A stretch of 64,000 nucleotides of DNA, taken from Triops longicaudatus (taxonomy: Eukaryota; Arthropoda; Branchiopoda; Notostraca; Triopsidae). The stretch covers positions 248,001-312,000 of the forward strand of contig JAGQDJ010000009.1 in assembly GCA_022885665.1 (NCBI GenBank). Reading direction: 5' to 3'. The translations under genes and the position numbers were made by a program. Positions 49,782 through 61,900 of this stretch are shown in pieces (the stretch's first letter is position 1; the number at the start of each line of letters is the position of its first letter). The notes beneath the pieces are model-generated. The model did not search any database. It was not told the origin of the DNA and worked only from the letters and a program-made list of their open reading frames with translations.

Positions 49782-52700
49782 GTAAATCATCTTACTTTTT
49801 ATCAGCTTTTGGGCTAGCGGGAATTGGGCTCTGTCTATCGAAGCTATTTTGGCACATGCACGAGGCCAGACTACGACATATTTGAAAGCTAAAAAGGAAG
49901 GCAAAGGAGCAAGGTCGTTTTAAAATTGCGCAGCAACCAAGAAAATCGTTTCCTTTTCCCTTCATCTTGCGCTCTAAGTTAAGATTTTTTCATCTATTTT
50001 AAACTCTCGATCACGGAAGATTTCTTTACCAACGAAACACAATCCTACATTAGGCCCACCACCCATTCTCAGCGCTCTTTTAACACTTGCTTACAGAACG
50101 TGTAATGGAATTTCACGAACGCTTTTAGCCCTTCGGGTGTCCTGTACCTTTTGTAGCCATATTTAGAAATTTTTTTTTACTTAAAATATTTCCCGAGCCT
50201 TCTGTGTCGTAGTTTGTCAAAACAATTTTTTTCCATATTTTAAATTTTTTCTTACGAGCTTTGATGTCGGGAACTTTTGAGGTGTGCGATCTTTGGGAAA
50301 CTTTAAGGTAAGGGACATTTACCTTGAGTATATATGGAATGATGCGAGGCAGAAAAGGGTACCGGGGACCTGATCTTTTTGCCTTGACACGAATAACGTC
50401 AAGTTGGAAAGCCAGCTGGAAAGAGGCCAGTAATTTGCGAGTAGAATTGAAAAGTCTCAGTAGGCCTCTTTCCCTGCACGCATGGGAATGTGTTATTGCG
50501 CTTGTTGCGTAGGCGAGGCTCAAAGTCATCCATCATGGGCTTGTCGTTTCCTGGTTTGCCGTCCTCGTCAAGGAAAAGAGATTTACCATACACCATATCC
50601 CTCGTAGCGTTTGCAGTAGGCCTAGCGAAGCCTCGTCTTCGCCTCCAAGGACCCTTGTGCCGCAAATCATAAGGTCCCTAGGAGAGACCTCAGGGGTTTC
50701 TCCCTTTCGTGATTACTTCAGTCTTCTCAATGACCCTGCGCTTAAAATTCGAGGTGTTTCTCTCCAACTTGTCTTCTGACATCTCACGATATGTGTTATA
50801 TCAGTTTTGTTTCTTTATCCATTGCTGAGAAATAGGCAAAACAGTTCCAAAATAGCGTATTTCTCTCGACACACGTACTTTACTCTCAACCGATTGGAAG
50901 GGGGCAGTCTCTTGTGTACGTAATCCACGGAAACCCATTTCCTAGGGTTTCCTGTTTACGTCGCTTAGGCAAGGACATGTTAAACGCGATTAGTGCGGCA
51001 TTTACTTGTTTCGCCATCCCTCCTTTCTTCACCCTTGAACTCGAGTTTCGGGTACGGCTCATTATTATGGATCTTTGATTGATGGATTGGTATTTGAAAA
51101 GCGAAAGATTCGTAACACCGCACGGTGCACTTTACCAGGGTATTGTGATTGCGAAGCTTTTTTACAATATATAAACTTTTCTATTTTCTTCGGACTAAGC
51201 CATTTGGTCAAGTATTACTTGCTAGAATGCAAGAAGACGAAGCAATAAGCTCCTCGAGCACTCGATAGACCCTATATTTCAGGTCCGTACCCAATGAGGT
51301 TATAGCAGTGCTTTTCAAACCTGGGTACGTTATCCATAATTCTGTAAAAATGGTGTTTCTTTGCATGATAAAGTATCCAAGTTTATACTCTCGTTGATGA
51401 AAAAATGCTTTTCACACAGCGATATTTTGGCTAATAAAGTTTTTAAAGTTACTATTGTGGCGTTCACTCCCATCGAATCTGCGAAAGTGGTCAGATTTGG
51501 AAATTAAGGGAAAATGAATTTCAATACACTATGCGTGTTGTCAAATCGAAAGCTTGTAAGAAAATTCTTGTCATTTCGCATAGTAACACTAGTTCGAGTT
51601 GAAGTTCTCGCGTAGAAACGTCCTATAGTAAAAGCTTGTCGAGTGATAAGCTGCTATAAAATGTAATAAATCATTTCGTATTATGGCTATAGGATTTTCG
51701 AGGCTTAGCATTGCTTTTGCGTTGATTCGTGACTATTTCCAAGTGGAACGTCCATAAGAATCTACGGATGTATGATTCCTTAGCAAGTCCTTGTGAATGG
51801 GCAATGTCAAGCATGTAAACCTTCTGAGAATTTTCCTTCCATCACCCGCCCCCTCCCCCCATTTCTCTTTCCTATCCCTCCCTACACTCCCCCTATACCG
51901 AGTGCACAATCTTTTTCCACATCCTGATCCTTACATCCTCTTTTTTCCCTCTAAATTCGCTGCGTGTCTGCCTGTGTATGTTTATAGATACGTGTGTAGG
52001 GAACTGGGAAACGAATTCCGAAAGATTTCTTCAGGGAAGAACGAAAAGTAAAAGAACGGGGACGAATGAAAAGAAGGGAATAAGATAGAATAACTTCAAC
52101 GTACGAAATGCCTATGCCAGCAACACACACTGAAGCACATAGGCTTATCGTAGCTGACTTGGAACTTTTTGCCTCCTTTTCTTTAAAGCTAAGGAGCATG
52201 GCATCTTATTTTATTTTGGTAGGGGGGAAGGAGGGGTTGTCGAGGAGGAGATTTTCTTCCAGCAGCAGTTTTAAAAGCTGCTGTTCGGTTGTGAGACTGG
52301 CCCGTTTCGGTCAAAGGAGAGTGCACATTCTGATGTGGGGCAAGACAAGACTTCTCTTCTCGGGAGAGAACCAGCAGCAAAAGATGCTGTGGTATGTGGG
52401 TCAGACTCTCCATCACAGCCTTTTCCTTCCTGCTCTTTTCGAGACCCGCTTCACACTCCCAGAGCTAAATCTGCACAGATTTGCACTGTTCCTTCCCAGT
52501 TAACCGTCAATGGTACAATCGGCTAGTTATTATGAGTTGTTAAATTGGAGGGGGTCTGTTAAAAAGGGGACGGAGGTGACACTTCCCTATTTTGTTGTGT
52601 GTACGGGAAAGAGGGGAAAAGGGTGGTAAGGGGGTTGACAAACCTAGTCACGTCCGGTTAGTTTTGAGTGGAGAGACAATTGAAGGGAGGAGAACGGGGG

Positions 52701-54639
52701 GCCCAAGATGGTAAATGCCAATTAAGTTTCATTAAAAACGTGCCGGATTTTCGCCGGGGAAAGTTTCGAGTCAGGGAGCTTGCAAGCAAACCTTCCGCGA
52801 TCCCTGCCCACATTCCAATCCCATTCTGGAAGACGAGAAGGTTGAAAGCTTGAGTCATTATGAAAATTTTCTTTGTCGATTTGCTTCGCGGGGCGAACAG
52901 AGAGAAGTCTAGCCAGTTTTCGGCGCAGCCAAAAACTTTCTCACTCGTATCAGTTTTCCCGCCGTAATAAATGCCATTTTCTGTAGCCTTCCCAGCCCTT
53001 TCCTCTTTACTGATCAACCTGAATTTCAAGTCATTACATTCACGATTCTTTCGGATCGCTGCCTCAGCCCATGTAAGAACATTTCCAAGCTAGTCAAAAT
53101 TATATCTCCAAATGGGTGCAAAAATAAAACACAAATAATCGAACATAGAAATAAAAAATAAAATAGCTTAATACAACAACCAAAGGAAGGAAAATAGATC
53201 AGCTGGTAAATACAGTAGAAATCAGATTTTTTAAACTCCAGCTCTTTCGGATCGTTACTCCGATGGAAATTTCGGATTCCGCCAACCGCGTTGACACAAT
53301 CTTTGCCTCTGTAAGATGAATTTTCTTATTAACTTTGAAGCATCTACACATGGTAATGTAAGATTTTCCAATAATCCCATGAAACTCAGATTTAAGCATT
53401 AAAATTATATTTTCGATTATTGTTGCGCAGTAATGCAAGTAAAACAGCCCAGCAAAGTTGCAAAAATAGGACGCGGCATTATTAGAAAGCACACATCGCC
53501 TCGCGCAGAAAAGAGCTAACAAAATATAAAATGAAAAACAGAATTTCAATGAATTATTTGTCCGAACTTTGGGAGGACAGTGGTTTTGCGCAAATGGAAG
53601 CCGATTGAAAATGTGAAAACCTTTGAGGAATGAAGTAAAGCCCAGAAGGCTTCACCGGAAGGGTTGAAGGCAGGGGTTATTAGAGTGCGGTCAGGGAGAG
53701 GGCACCAGTTGCACCCGTTTAGCTCGTTTTTCGTTCATTTGCCTCATTCATTCATTCATTCATGCTCACCGCGACGCCGCTCCGGCGACCTCTCCGCGGA
53801 ATGGAAAAGTTTCATTCATTAACCACGTCAGCTAAGGTTCTTTGACTTTTTGGTGGGGTTGTAACTTCTTCGAGGTTTTCCAGAGGGCCTAAGTCGGGAG
53901 TTAATGATGGATGTTTTTCTTGAATTCCAAAAAGCGGCGTTATACCCTAGGAACGTTGTCTTGAACAATTATATGTTGCCTATTATGGAATAACGAAACG
54001 TGCGTCAGGCCTTTTTCTTGTCTCCTCGTTTTCCTTTTTCTATCCTCCGGTCTGTGTGACGAGACTACGACCCCTAAAATAAGCACCCGTGAAAGAAGAC
54101 CGCGAGACACGTACGCGTAAGCATCCCCATATTTGTTGAATTATGGATTGAGATTCAGTTAGGGCTCGAAAAGCCGCACAGGGCATATAAGGGAAACAGA
54201 CGCATCCACACATCTATACGCTTCCGTTCCCATTTTCTTTGTAGCGGATTACGGGCGATGTACCATTGCGAAGAATTAGAATTACGCGTGGAGCCCTACT
54301 TTTTGCCTGCTGTTTTACAGCTTTATCAAATCCTTCCGTTTTTCCTAAACGGGTTGAGGAAACCATGTCATTTTACAGAATTAATTGGCTAAAAAAGACG
54401 AGAAGGAGGAGGGTGGGGGAGAATCACCCGTACTGCTTGTAGAGAGGAAAGTGTGATGGGGGGGTTGCTCTTAGCGAAAGTGGGCGGCAAGCGAAGTCGT
54501 TTGTGTCCTGTTAGAATTTTGATTAGATGGTTACGATGTTCGGTTTTTGGCTCATTCCGTTTCTTGTTGCTGAGAGGCCTGACGGAAAGGGAACCGATTA
54601 GTCTAGCGCGGTTAAGGCGTTCGAGATCTGGCTCGAGCT
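49782..54639. other. Gene-free stretch
   Basis: Mixed composition with pyrimidine-rich CCCTCCC patches near 51850 and an ATTC tetranucleotide repeat (53745-53763) next to a GC-rich patch. Frames on both strands look random. Nothing further is supported. Confidence 0.5.
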
Positions 54640-54954
54640 AAAAGCAGGCGAAACGTGCGTTCGTTCGCCATTCACCGTCTATTCGCTCATTCGTCAAGTT
54701 CCTTTCATCGCGTGCGGTCGGTCTCGGTACTCAGCTGTGATTTGGATGTTTCGAAGAAACACTTGGTACACAGAAGTGAATCATCCTTTTACTACCTTGC
54801 AAGACTTGGCCTACGTATTGTACTGTAGCGTCTCACAGTGATTGTGTGATAAAATCCCTGATGGACCGTAAGCCTGCGCAGATTCTTGCGAATTCCTGGG
54901 TGACCAAGTTTCTTCAATTTTTAGCCAGTGGATCTTGCCGAGTTTTCTGAAAAG
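54640..54954 (+). promoter_or_regulatory. Possible non-coding first exon
   Basis: A comparatively GC-rich segment with repeated GTTCGTTCG/ATTCGCTCATTCG words leads to a donor, GAAAAG|GTAACG, at 54954/54955. A TATA-like CATATAAGGG lies about 450 nt upstream (54184). Weak evidence for an untranslated exon of a gene whose body would lie to the right of the window. Confidence 0.25.
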
Positions 54955-55683
54955 GTAACGTGATAAAGTACTTCGGTGTCTTGAGAATGTTTGAACGTTG
55001 GGGGGAGAGGTTAAAGAATGGGAACAGAAAGGATTGCCTGACAGTTTGTATCGTTTTGTGTTGACGTTTTCAGGGAGCCGCGTGTCAGGTTAGTTGCTGA
55101 GGTCGGAGGCAAATCTGTTCCGCGCAATGCTGTGTAACAAGCCGCAGGAGGGATTGAGGCGGACGGGGAACGGGGGGCGAGCAACAAGTCAACGAGACAA
55201 ATTTGAGCCGTGCAGAACGTGCTCTGCAAGAAGACGCCAATTGTGTGTCGTTTCGGGACTCGGCGGCGCCAAACAAGTCATTGAATATGCTTGCAAATGT
55301 CAGGGGCCTTTGCCTTCGTTTGCTTTTGGCCTTTTTTCCCCTTCTGGCTCTGGGCTCGAGCTTGGCGAGTTTTGCGTTTGCCTTGAACAACTTGCGCGAC
55401 CGTCTCTCTCTCGTCTCTCACTTGCCTCGGCTTGTTGATTGCCCAACCTGAATTGAATCATGTGGACGCGCTTGTAGCTCTCCACGCACTTCGCAACCAG
55501 GCGACACGTCAACCTTTTTCGCTCGAGGTCGGCGTGAGATAGTTTTTCATAGATTAAGATAGTGTAGTAAACCATTCGCTTGAGTAATTGCGCCGTTTGC
55601 AGGCGACGTTTTATCGCCCAGAGACTGCGAGTCCAAACTTAGGGTCGTTTTTCCCGGTATCCTCCCCTACGTCAAAGAGGAAA

Positions 55684-55691
55684 TGACGTCA
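55684..55691. promoter_or_regulatory. CRE palindrome TGACGTCA
   Basis: Second perfect CRE in the right-hand region, 264 nt upstream of a TATA box at 55955. Two such palindromes in 24 kb is slightly more than chance, so function is only a suggestion. Confidence 0.3.
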
Positions 55692-55954
55692 TGGCTTCGG
55701 CAGATGAAGAATGAAGCTGAAGTGAATGACTTGTAGGGAAAGGGAAATCTGGGGAAGGGGCGTGTAAGGATACGCGATACTGGGCGTTGGAATGCTTTCA
55801 CGGCAACTTCGATTATAACTCAGGAAGATTTTGTTTTGTATGCGCGAGAAGGGGAAATATGGGAGATTTTGGCTTGAAGTCGAAGTGAACTGACATAAAT
55901 TAGGAAGATGTGTAATGTTTTAAGTAAGGAGACGGGTTGGAGATCGTCGTTCTG

Positions 55955-55963
55955 TATAAATAG
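55955..55963 (+). promoter_or_regulatory. TATA box (TATAAATAG)
   Basis: Strong TATA consensus followed by a GC-rich CCCCCGGC segment; a start would be expected near 55985. A frame downstream runs to 56370 without a recognisable product. Confidence 0.35.
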
Positions 55964-58900
55964 ACCCCCGGCTGGCCTTGTTTTGCTCGTTTTTTAGTTA
56001 TTTAGAAGGCGCAGACGCTCGAGACACCGACGCAAAAAATAGAACAGATTTCTTGTGGTGGGAAGAAAGCGATGCATTTGCTTTTGTCAACGTAAAAGAC
56101 GTCGCGTCGACTCGCGTCTGGCTTTGGGTATCGGGGCCTTGCGATTGGATACCTATTTTGGAGTGCGCTGAGTCAGTCAGTCAGAACCCGCAATGCCAAG
56201 ACGACGGCGCCGCGGATCTTGCGCCTTGTGACTTGTTTGTCAAGATTCCCGAGTCCTTGCTCCCTGGCTCAACATTTCCGCCAATAAGCTCAAGTCCTCC
56301 GTCTCCCCGCCCTGCTAATCCCCATAGTTTTCAGTGCGTACTTCGCTGTGTTTCCATTGTTGCCATGTAGACCAAAATCTCCCTTAAAAAAAAAAACGGG
56401 GACAAAAAACTGTCCAATATATCTGAAGTTTCCCCTTTTTCATTTTTTTCTTCCTCGAAACGTACATTTGAGATTCCTCGACCACCACTCGTAAAATCTT
56501 CGTCTTAGCTATATTACTGTATTTTCGCGCTTTCTTTTGACCTTTCTGAAAATATTTTTAGTGTACGAGACAACGATGGCATTTTAGTGTTAATTAGATA
56601 TTATGATTATAGCTTTCGACAGAGCAAACGAATAACCTGTTAACCGATTGCTGGTCGTTAAAATAGCAATGATTATGTAGTGTACGGTCTCTAATCTGTC
56701 GATTCCTTTTTTTCTTTCTTGCGTCTCTCTCCTCTCCCATAGCAGCAGCATACAGACAAGGCCGGACAAGAGACGATAAGAGTGCCTTAACTGGCTCCTA
56801 AACGTCGCGGCTAGCTTGCGTTCATTACAGAAGTTTTCTCATTGATGCCGCCCGAGGTTCGTACTTCCTCAATGGGATGCAGAAGCCTTGGCCTGCTAGA
56901 AACCCCCCAAAGTCGCGGGAATAGAGTTCCCAGGTAAAAATCCCATTCTGGTGAAAAATGAGCCTGGAGCTTTCCTTCTCAGCTTGCCTCGGCCAGCCTT
57001 ATCAAGAGTATTTATCGGGACACAAACGACCTCTAGAGCCGAGTTACTTTCAAGGGTTTGAGATCGGGGGGTAAAGGAAGCTGCACCCATTGTCGCTCGA
57101 CGTATTGGTTGTTAAAAGCTGTAAAAAGCTGTTCGCTGGACCAAGATAGCCGTATACGCTCCGATACGACCTTCTTTTTTTCGGTACTGTTAACCCTAAC
57201 AACTGTCGGTCTTAGGGCAGTAAAAAAATCTGCGACTTCCTTGCAATTCGCGGAGATTCCTTTAGCGATATTTTTGCAGACCAAGCCCCGAAATAGGCAG
57301 AATTGCTCCCAAGCTAGTATACCTGAATATTAATTTGGGATAATATTTGGTATTGCTGATTCTTGCAGAAATCTTCACGTAAATCGACGACTATGAGTTA
57401 TATGCGTGTTGGCGTTGGCGTATTAATCGACGAGACGTGGGCGCATAAATTTATTTTAGAATTTGAGGTAAATGATTTTGGAAACTTGGATGTTGAAAGG
57501 GTTACAAAGCTTTGGTTTTATCAGGTGAAGTGATGAGTTTTCTTTATTGAGTCACAAGTTGGGACTTGCGTTAGCATTTTTTTCTCGCAGCTTCCTTTTT
57601 TGGAGTGTCGGGTTCCTTCTTGTAGGGGGGGGGAGCTATTGCCGCATCCCAGCGTCTCATTTGAATCTTAAAATGTTGCCTGACACAGGTAGACGGAGGT
57701 ATGTTCTTACCATTCTTGTTCTGTCTTTAGGTTTTCGAAAGAAAAAAAAATGAACGGAAAAGAGAGAAGAGCGAGAGAAACGCAAGACAAGGGACACGCC
57801 GCTTCTGGTTTCGTTCGGAAGAGTTTCGGGCAGGATTGAAAGGAGAGTAAAGCCACAGGGTTTCGCCTTTTTTTTTGTATGTTTGTTGGCGTCTGATTAG
57901 CAGCGGCCTATTTTGTGTGCGCTCGATAAGGAAGAAGACGCGATAGAGAAGTATTGGAATGTAGGACTTCGACTTTGTTTTGATCCTAATTTTCTTCTCG
58001 GTACAAGCATACACTTTTTGGCCCCCGTCGTACCAAAAATGAGCCGGTATTGTAACCTGAATTCCAACTTGGAGGGGAAGGAAGGGGGGTGTTGGAGTTT
58101 TCGGGAGGATTTGAAAGCGCGGATCGGGTTCGGATGGGTTTCCGAGTCAAGTCAGGAGCGTATATCCACATATACATTTATCCACACGTAAAAATACCAG
58201 GTGCATGGCAGACGGCGAAGAATGCAGACAAGGCGGAGTTTTGCTTACGTCCATTCTCCCTAAAGATGAACGCTCCGCAACAGCGGTAAGCAGCATTAAC
58301 TGGCCTTTCTTTTAGTCGTTTTCGGAGCGAGATTTCGGTGGGACGTTCAGTGTTGAAACTCGTCAAGAAAGATTTACTACCAATGGATTTATCGTCTTGC
58401 CAAGGGAAGTGAGTGAAATAACTTTTTCTGGGAATTGTACGAGATTTTTATATTCAGACCGGGATCTGTTGCCGAGGCAAGAATCAGGGAGTTCCCACGC
58501 GGCTTCTGACAATTTGGGCAGCAGTGAGGCAGGCATAGTTTGCGAAGAATATGCAATGATGGTGGTCGCTAAGGTTGGGCTTATGGCCCAACCCAAAACC
58601 CCCTTGGGCGAGGCGGTTTCTGTGTACTCGGCTAAAAGCGTGGGAAAAACGTTGAACGAGTGCGCTCAAGAGCTGGGAAAAGAGGGAGACCAAAAAGGAG
58701 ATTTTTGCGTCTGTCTTAGGCCGTCTGACAAGGCAGTTGACGGATAATCGAGCATTTACATCCAGATTGGCGATCGGTCCACATTCTCTTGTAATACGTG
58801 GGTATCCCGCAACGACGTACCATTTCTCGCAATTTGACATATTGACTATTTGTGTCGAGTCTGAATGTACAAGAACTTTTTTTGCAGACAATACCAAAAA

Positions 58901-61900
58901 GGAGGGTTGAAGGGAATTCGGTAGATCGGAGCTCCAATAAAAGTAGGGGTGGCAAGAAAACGAGGGACCCAATCGGGTTACAAACGTGTTCAGAAACGCC
59001 TGAGCGCATAATGTTACATGCTGACGCAGCATCCTTCTCAATCCCTGGCTACTCTAGTCAAGTCTCGTCCCGTTGAAGCCTTTTTCTCTCTCCTTTGAAT
59101 TTGTAATTAATCCCAAGTCTGGACTTTGACGTTGGGTTCCCGACTCCAGAAAGGACTTTCGGAAAATTTTCTGGAATGTGTTGGAGGGGTTTGCTTCCTT
59201 GCAGAGCAAGCCGTGTCGCCTACTTTGGTCAAAGAATTTAACCCCGCCCCTGAAACACCTTCCATGTTATTTTCATTGTACAACTTTCGTGTCCTGAGAA
59301 AGTTTGGATTTTTGAGGACAGGACCGTTTTAAGTTTCGAATTCGGGTAAGAAGTTGTGTAGGTTTGGAATGTGGTCTCAAACGAGGCAGGAGCTTAAAAG
59401 AGAGAGAAAGAGCAAGAGAGAGATCCTAGATTCTGGGAGGTCGGGCATCTCACCTTGGGCAAGGTGTTTCGCTAAAGGAAGTAAAGTTTAAAAGCTCTTT
59501 AGTGGGGTAGACGAACTATGAGAGACGGGCTGGAGCCTGTGGCCTTTGTACTTGAAAACTTAACCGCAGGCTAACAAGGATTTCGGGGTATCACAAAATT
59601 CTTCCCTCCGAAACACCCCACCTCGTAAGGAGAGAAAAAAAAAGTTCACCGTGTTGCGTGGAATGTGGTTGAAAATTGTGGATGAGATTCCAGCCTGCTC
59701 CATTCGCAAGATCCCCCACCACCCCCACCGGGAGTGGATCACGAATCTGCGGGTCTGAGGTAACTCGTTTTGCTTCCTCCTAAATAGGGTCGAGCCGCGG
59801 ATTCGGGAAAAGGGGCGGGCACCAGGAAGCCGGCGGATTCATCGGGAAGTTCGGGTTTAGTTGGGCAAGGACGTTGATTTGGGTAGACGACCTCGTCGAA
59901 CGTCGTTCCCGTTCACGCCATACGGCTCAGTTACACAAGTTATCCTTCTACTGTCAGGTAGAACTACTCCCGAGTCAATCGACACTACACCTTGTCAGTT
60001 TGATACCGAAGAGGACGTCTTCAGGTACACACATCACAAGACCTCCCCTCTAACGAGTGTTATTTAATCGTGTGCACTCAGCTCCATCTAAGCAAATTTC
60101 AACACCTAATTGTTTCCAGTTATTATTTGCAGTTACAGTTTTAACAGCGTCGACGTTGTTGTCGGTGTGGACCTTACCGTGAATTTTCTCAGTATTTCTT
60201 CTGGTTTCGAAGTAGGTTGGAATTCCAAAAGCCATTTTTGAGGTGCGGATCCCGTTATGTACTGTCGCATTCCACAGCACCAGATTTCGTTCATGTAGCC
60301 ATTGTTCACCTGAAGTTTGCTGGTAGTGTTGTGTACGTTTGATTGGCTTTGTATTCGTGGACTCGTTTGTCGCCGGATTCGAATTCAGGGAATCGAAAAG
60401 ATTCCGTGATTGTAGGTAATAAAAACGGGAAGATAGACAGGGGGTGGAGCCTAAGTCTTCGTTTTTGCCCTCAGGAGCGCTTCTTCGCATGAATGGTCCG
60501 TGAGAGCCGGGATATATCTAGTTGACTTACTCTTGTCCCACCTTGTTTTTAAAGGGAACTTGGGGTGCGTTCATGTGACTCCCAGACGAGTGTGTTGCGT
60601 ATCAAAGAGGACGAAAAAGGGTCCCGCGGCCCAACGTGACTGACGGACTAACCAAGTAGTGGGATAGTCTCATTGAAAGGAATAAGCTTGCAGACAGGGA
60701 GCCTCTTAAGAAGAAATAAGAGCCTGGGAGAGTGAAAGAAGTGTGAGAAAAAGGGGAGGTGGCACTGAAAAACTCCGGGCTGGTCGGATCGGCTTTCCCT
60801 TTGCGGGGAAAAGAGAGGGGGGGGGGGCAGTATGGAATGGGTCGCGCCTCTATTCATCCATTCTTCATTTTCCCAGGCCCCATATATACCAGTGAGTTCG
60901 ATCGCGCAATAGTGAGTCCTACTATTACAACACTGTCATACCCGATTACAGTACGCTATTGGGATTTGATGCGGACTCGGAAGTTTTTTTTTGTTTCGTT
61001 TCTGGTTTAGAGTTCTCGATTTTTTGTGGATTCATTCAGGGTAGTCTGTACGACGTGGAAGCCGTACTCTGTATTGGTCGTTGCCTTGCCCTGTTTTTTT
61101 TTTTTCGTGATGAATGGGGAATTGAAACTGTCCTACGTGGCAGTACCATACGTTTTTCTTGGTTCAGAAAAATCGGGAAAATGTTCTTTCCGACTGGGAA
61201 ATTTTTCGGAATGGTTTGTGCAAGAAGCAAGTTTTGTCGATCAGTTGGAGCGAGGCTTCCGAAGTAGAAGGTTCTTTTGGGGGGAGAATTGAAATGTGTG
61301 AACAGGTTGGTTTTTGTCTTACTGCTTCTGTTTCTATTGTAACGAGGGAGGGTGTAGTGAAGGGGGGAGCGCAAACAATTTTTGTATGTTTTGGCTGTCA
61401 TTAATTGTGGACTGTGGGTTTGGGGTAAGTTAATGATGACGGGAGGGAATGGTTGAGTTGGCTGACGAGGCAGTCGTGCGCGATCGCGCTGGTTGGTATG
61501 CGGAAGGTGCCACTGGCACTAACCACGAAAATTTTACCTGTCGTCCCCTCGAGAAGGAAAGGACTGAATAAGCTGCGAGCATGAACAAACATTTGTCTTT
61601 GAGCTGCTCAGGCTTAGTCCTTATTCTTACCTGTAGAAGTTACTACTATTTCACGCGGTATTGCGCCCCGAGTGTGGGAATCTGTTTCATACGTTCAGTG
61701 GCCGGTCTGGGTGCGGCAACATTCCTTCAAAGTTAGATAAGAAAAACGGCATTTTCCTGGCCCCCTTTCTCCCACCCTCCCTGCTTAACAGGCGTGTTCT
61801 TATCGTGGCTGTAAAGGTTTAGTGTTGAGATTTGTTTTAATATTGATGTTAAAAAAATTTAAACAAAAAGATTTTGTACAGGTATTAATTTGTTTTATTT

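Noticed and set aside
58484..59041. 185-codon minus-strand open frame, the longest in the right half
   Set aside because: No domain-like pattern, overlaps other frames of similar quality, and no splice or promoter context; consistent with chance in GC-richer DNA.
60050..60490. 146-codon minus-strand frame
   Set aside because: Begins with ATG and looks moderately protein-like, but shows no motif, no clear promoter and no conserved neighbour; not enough to call a gene.
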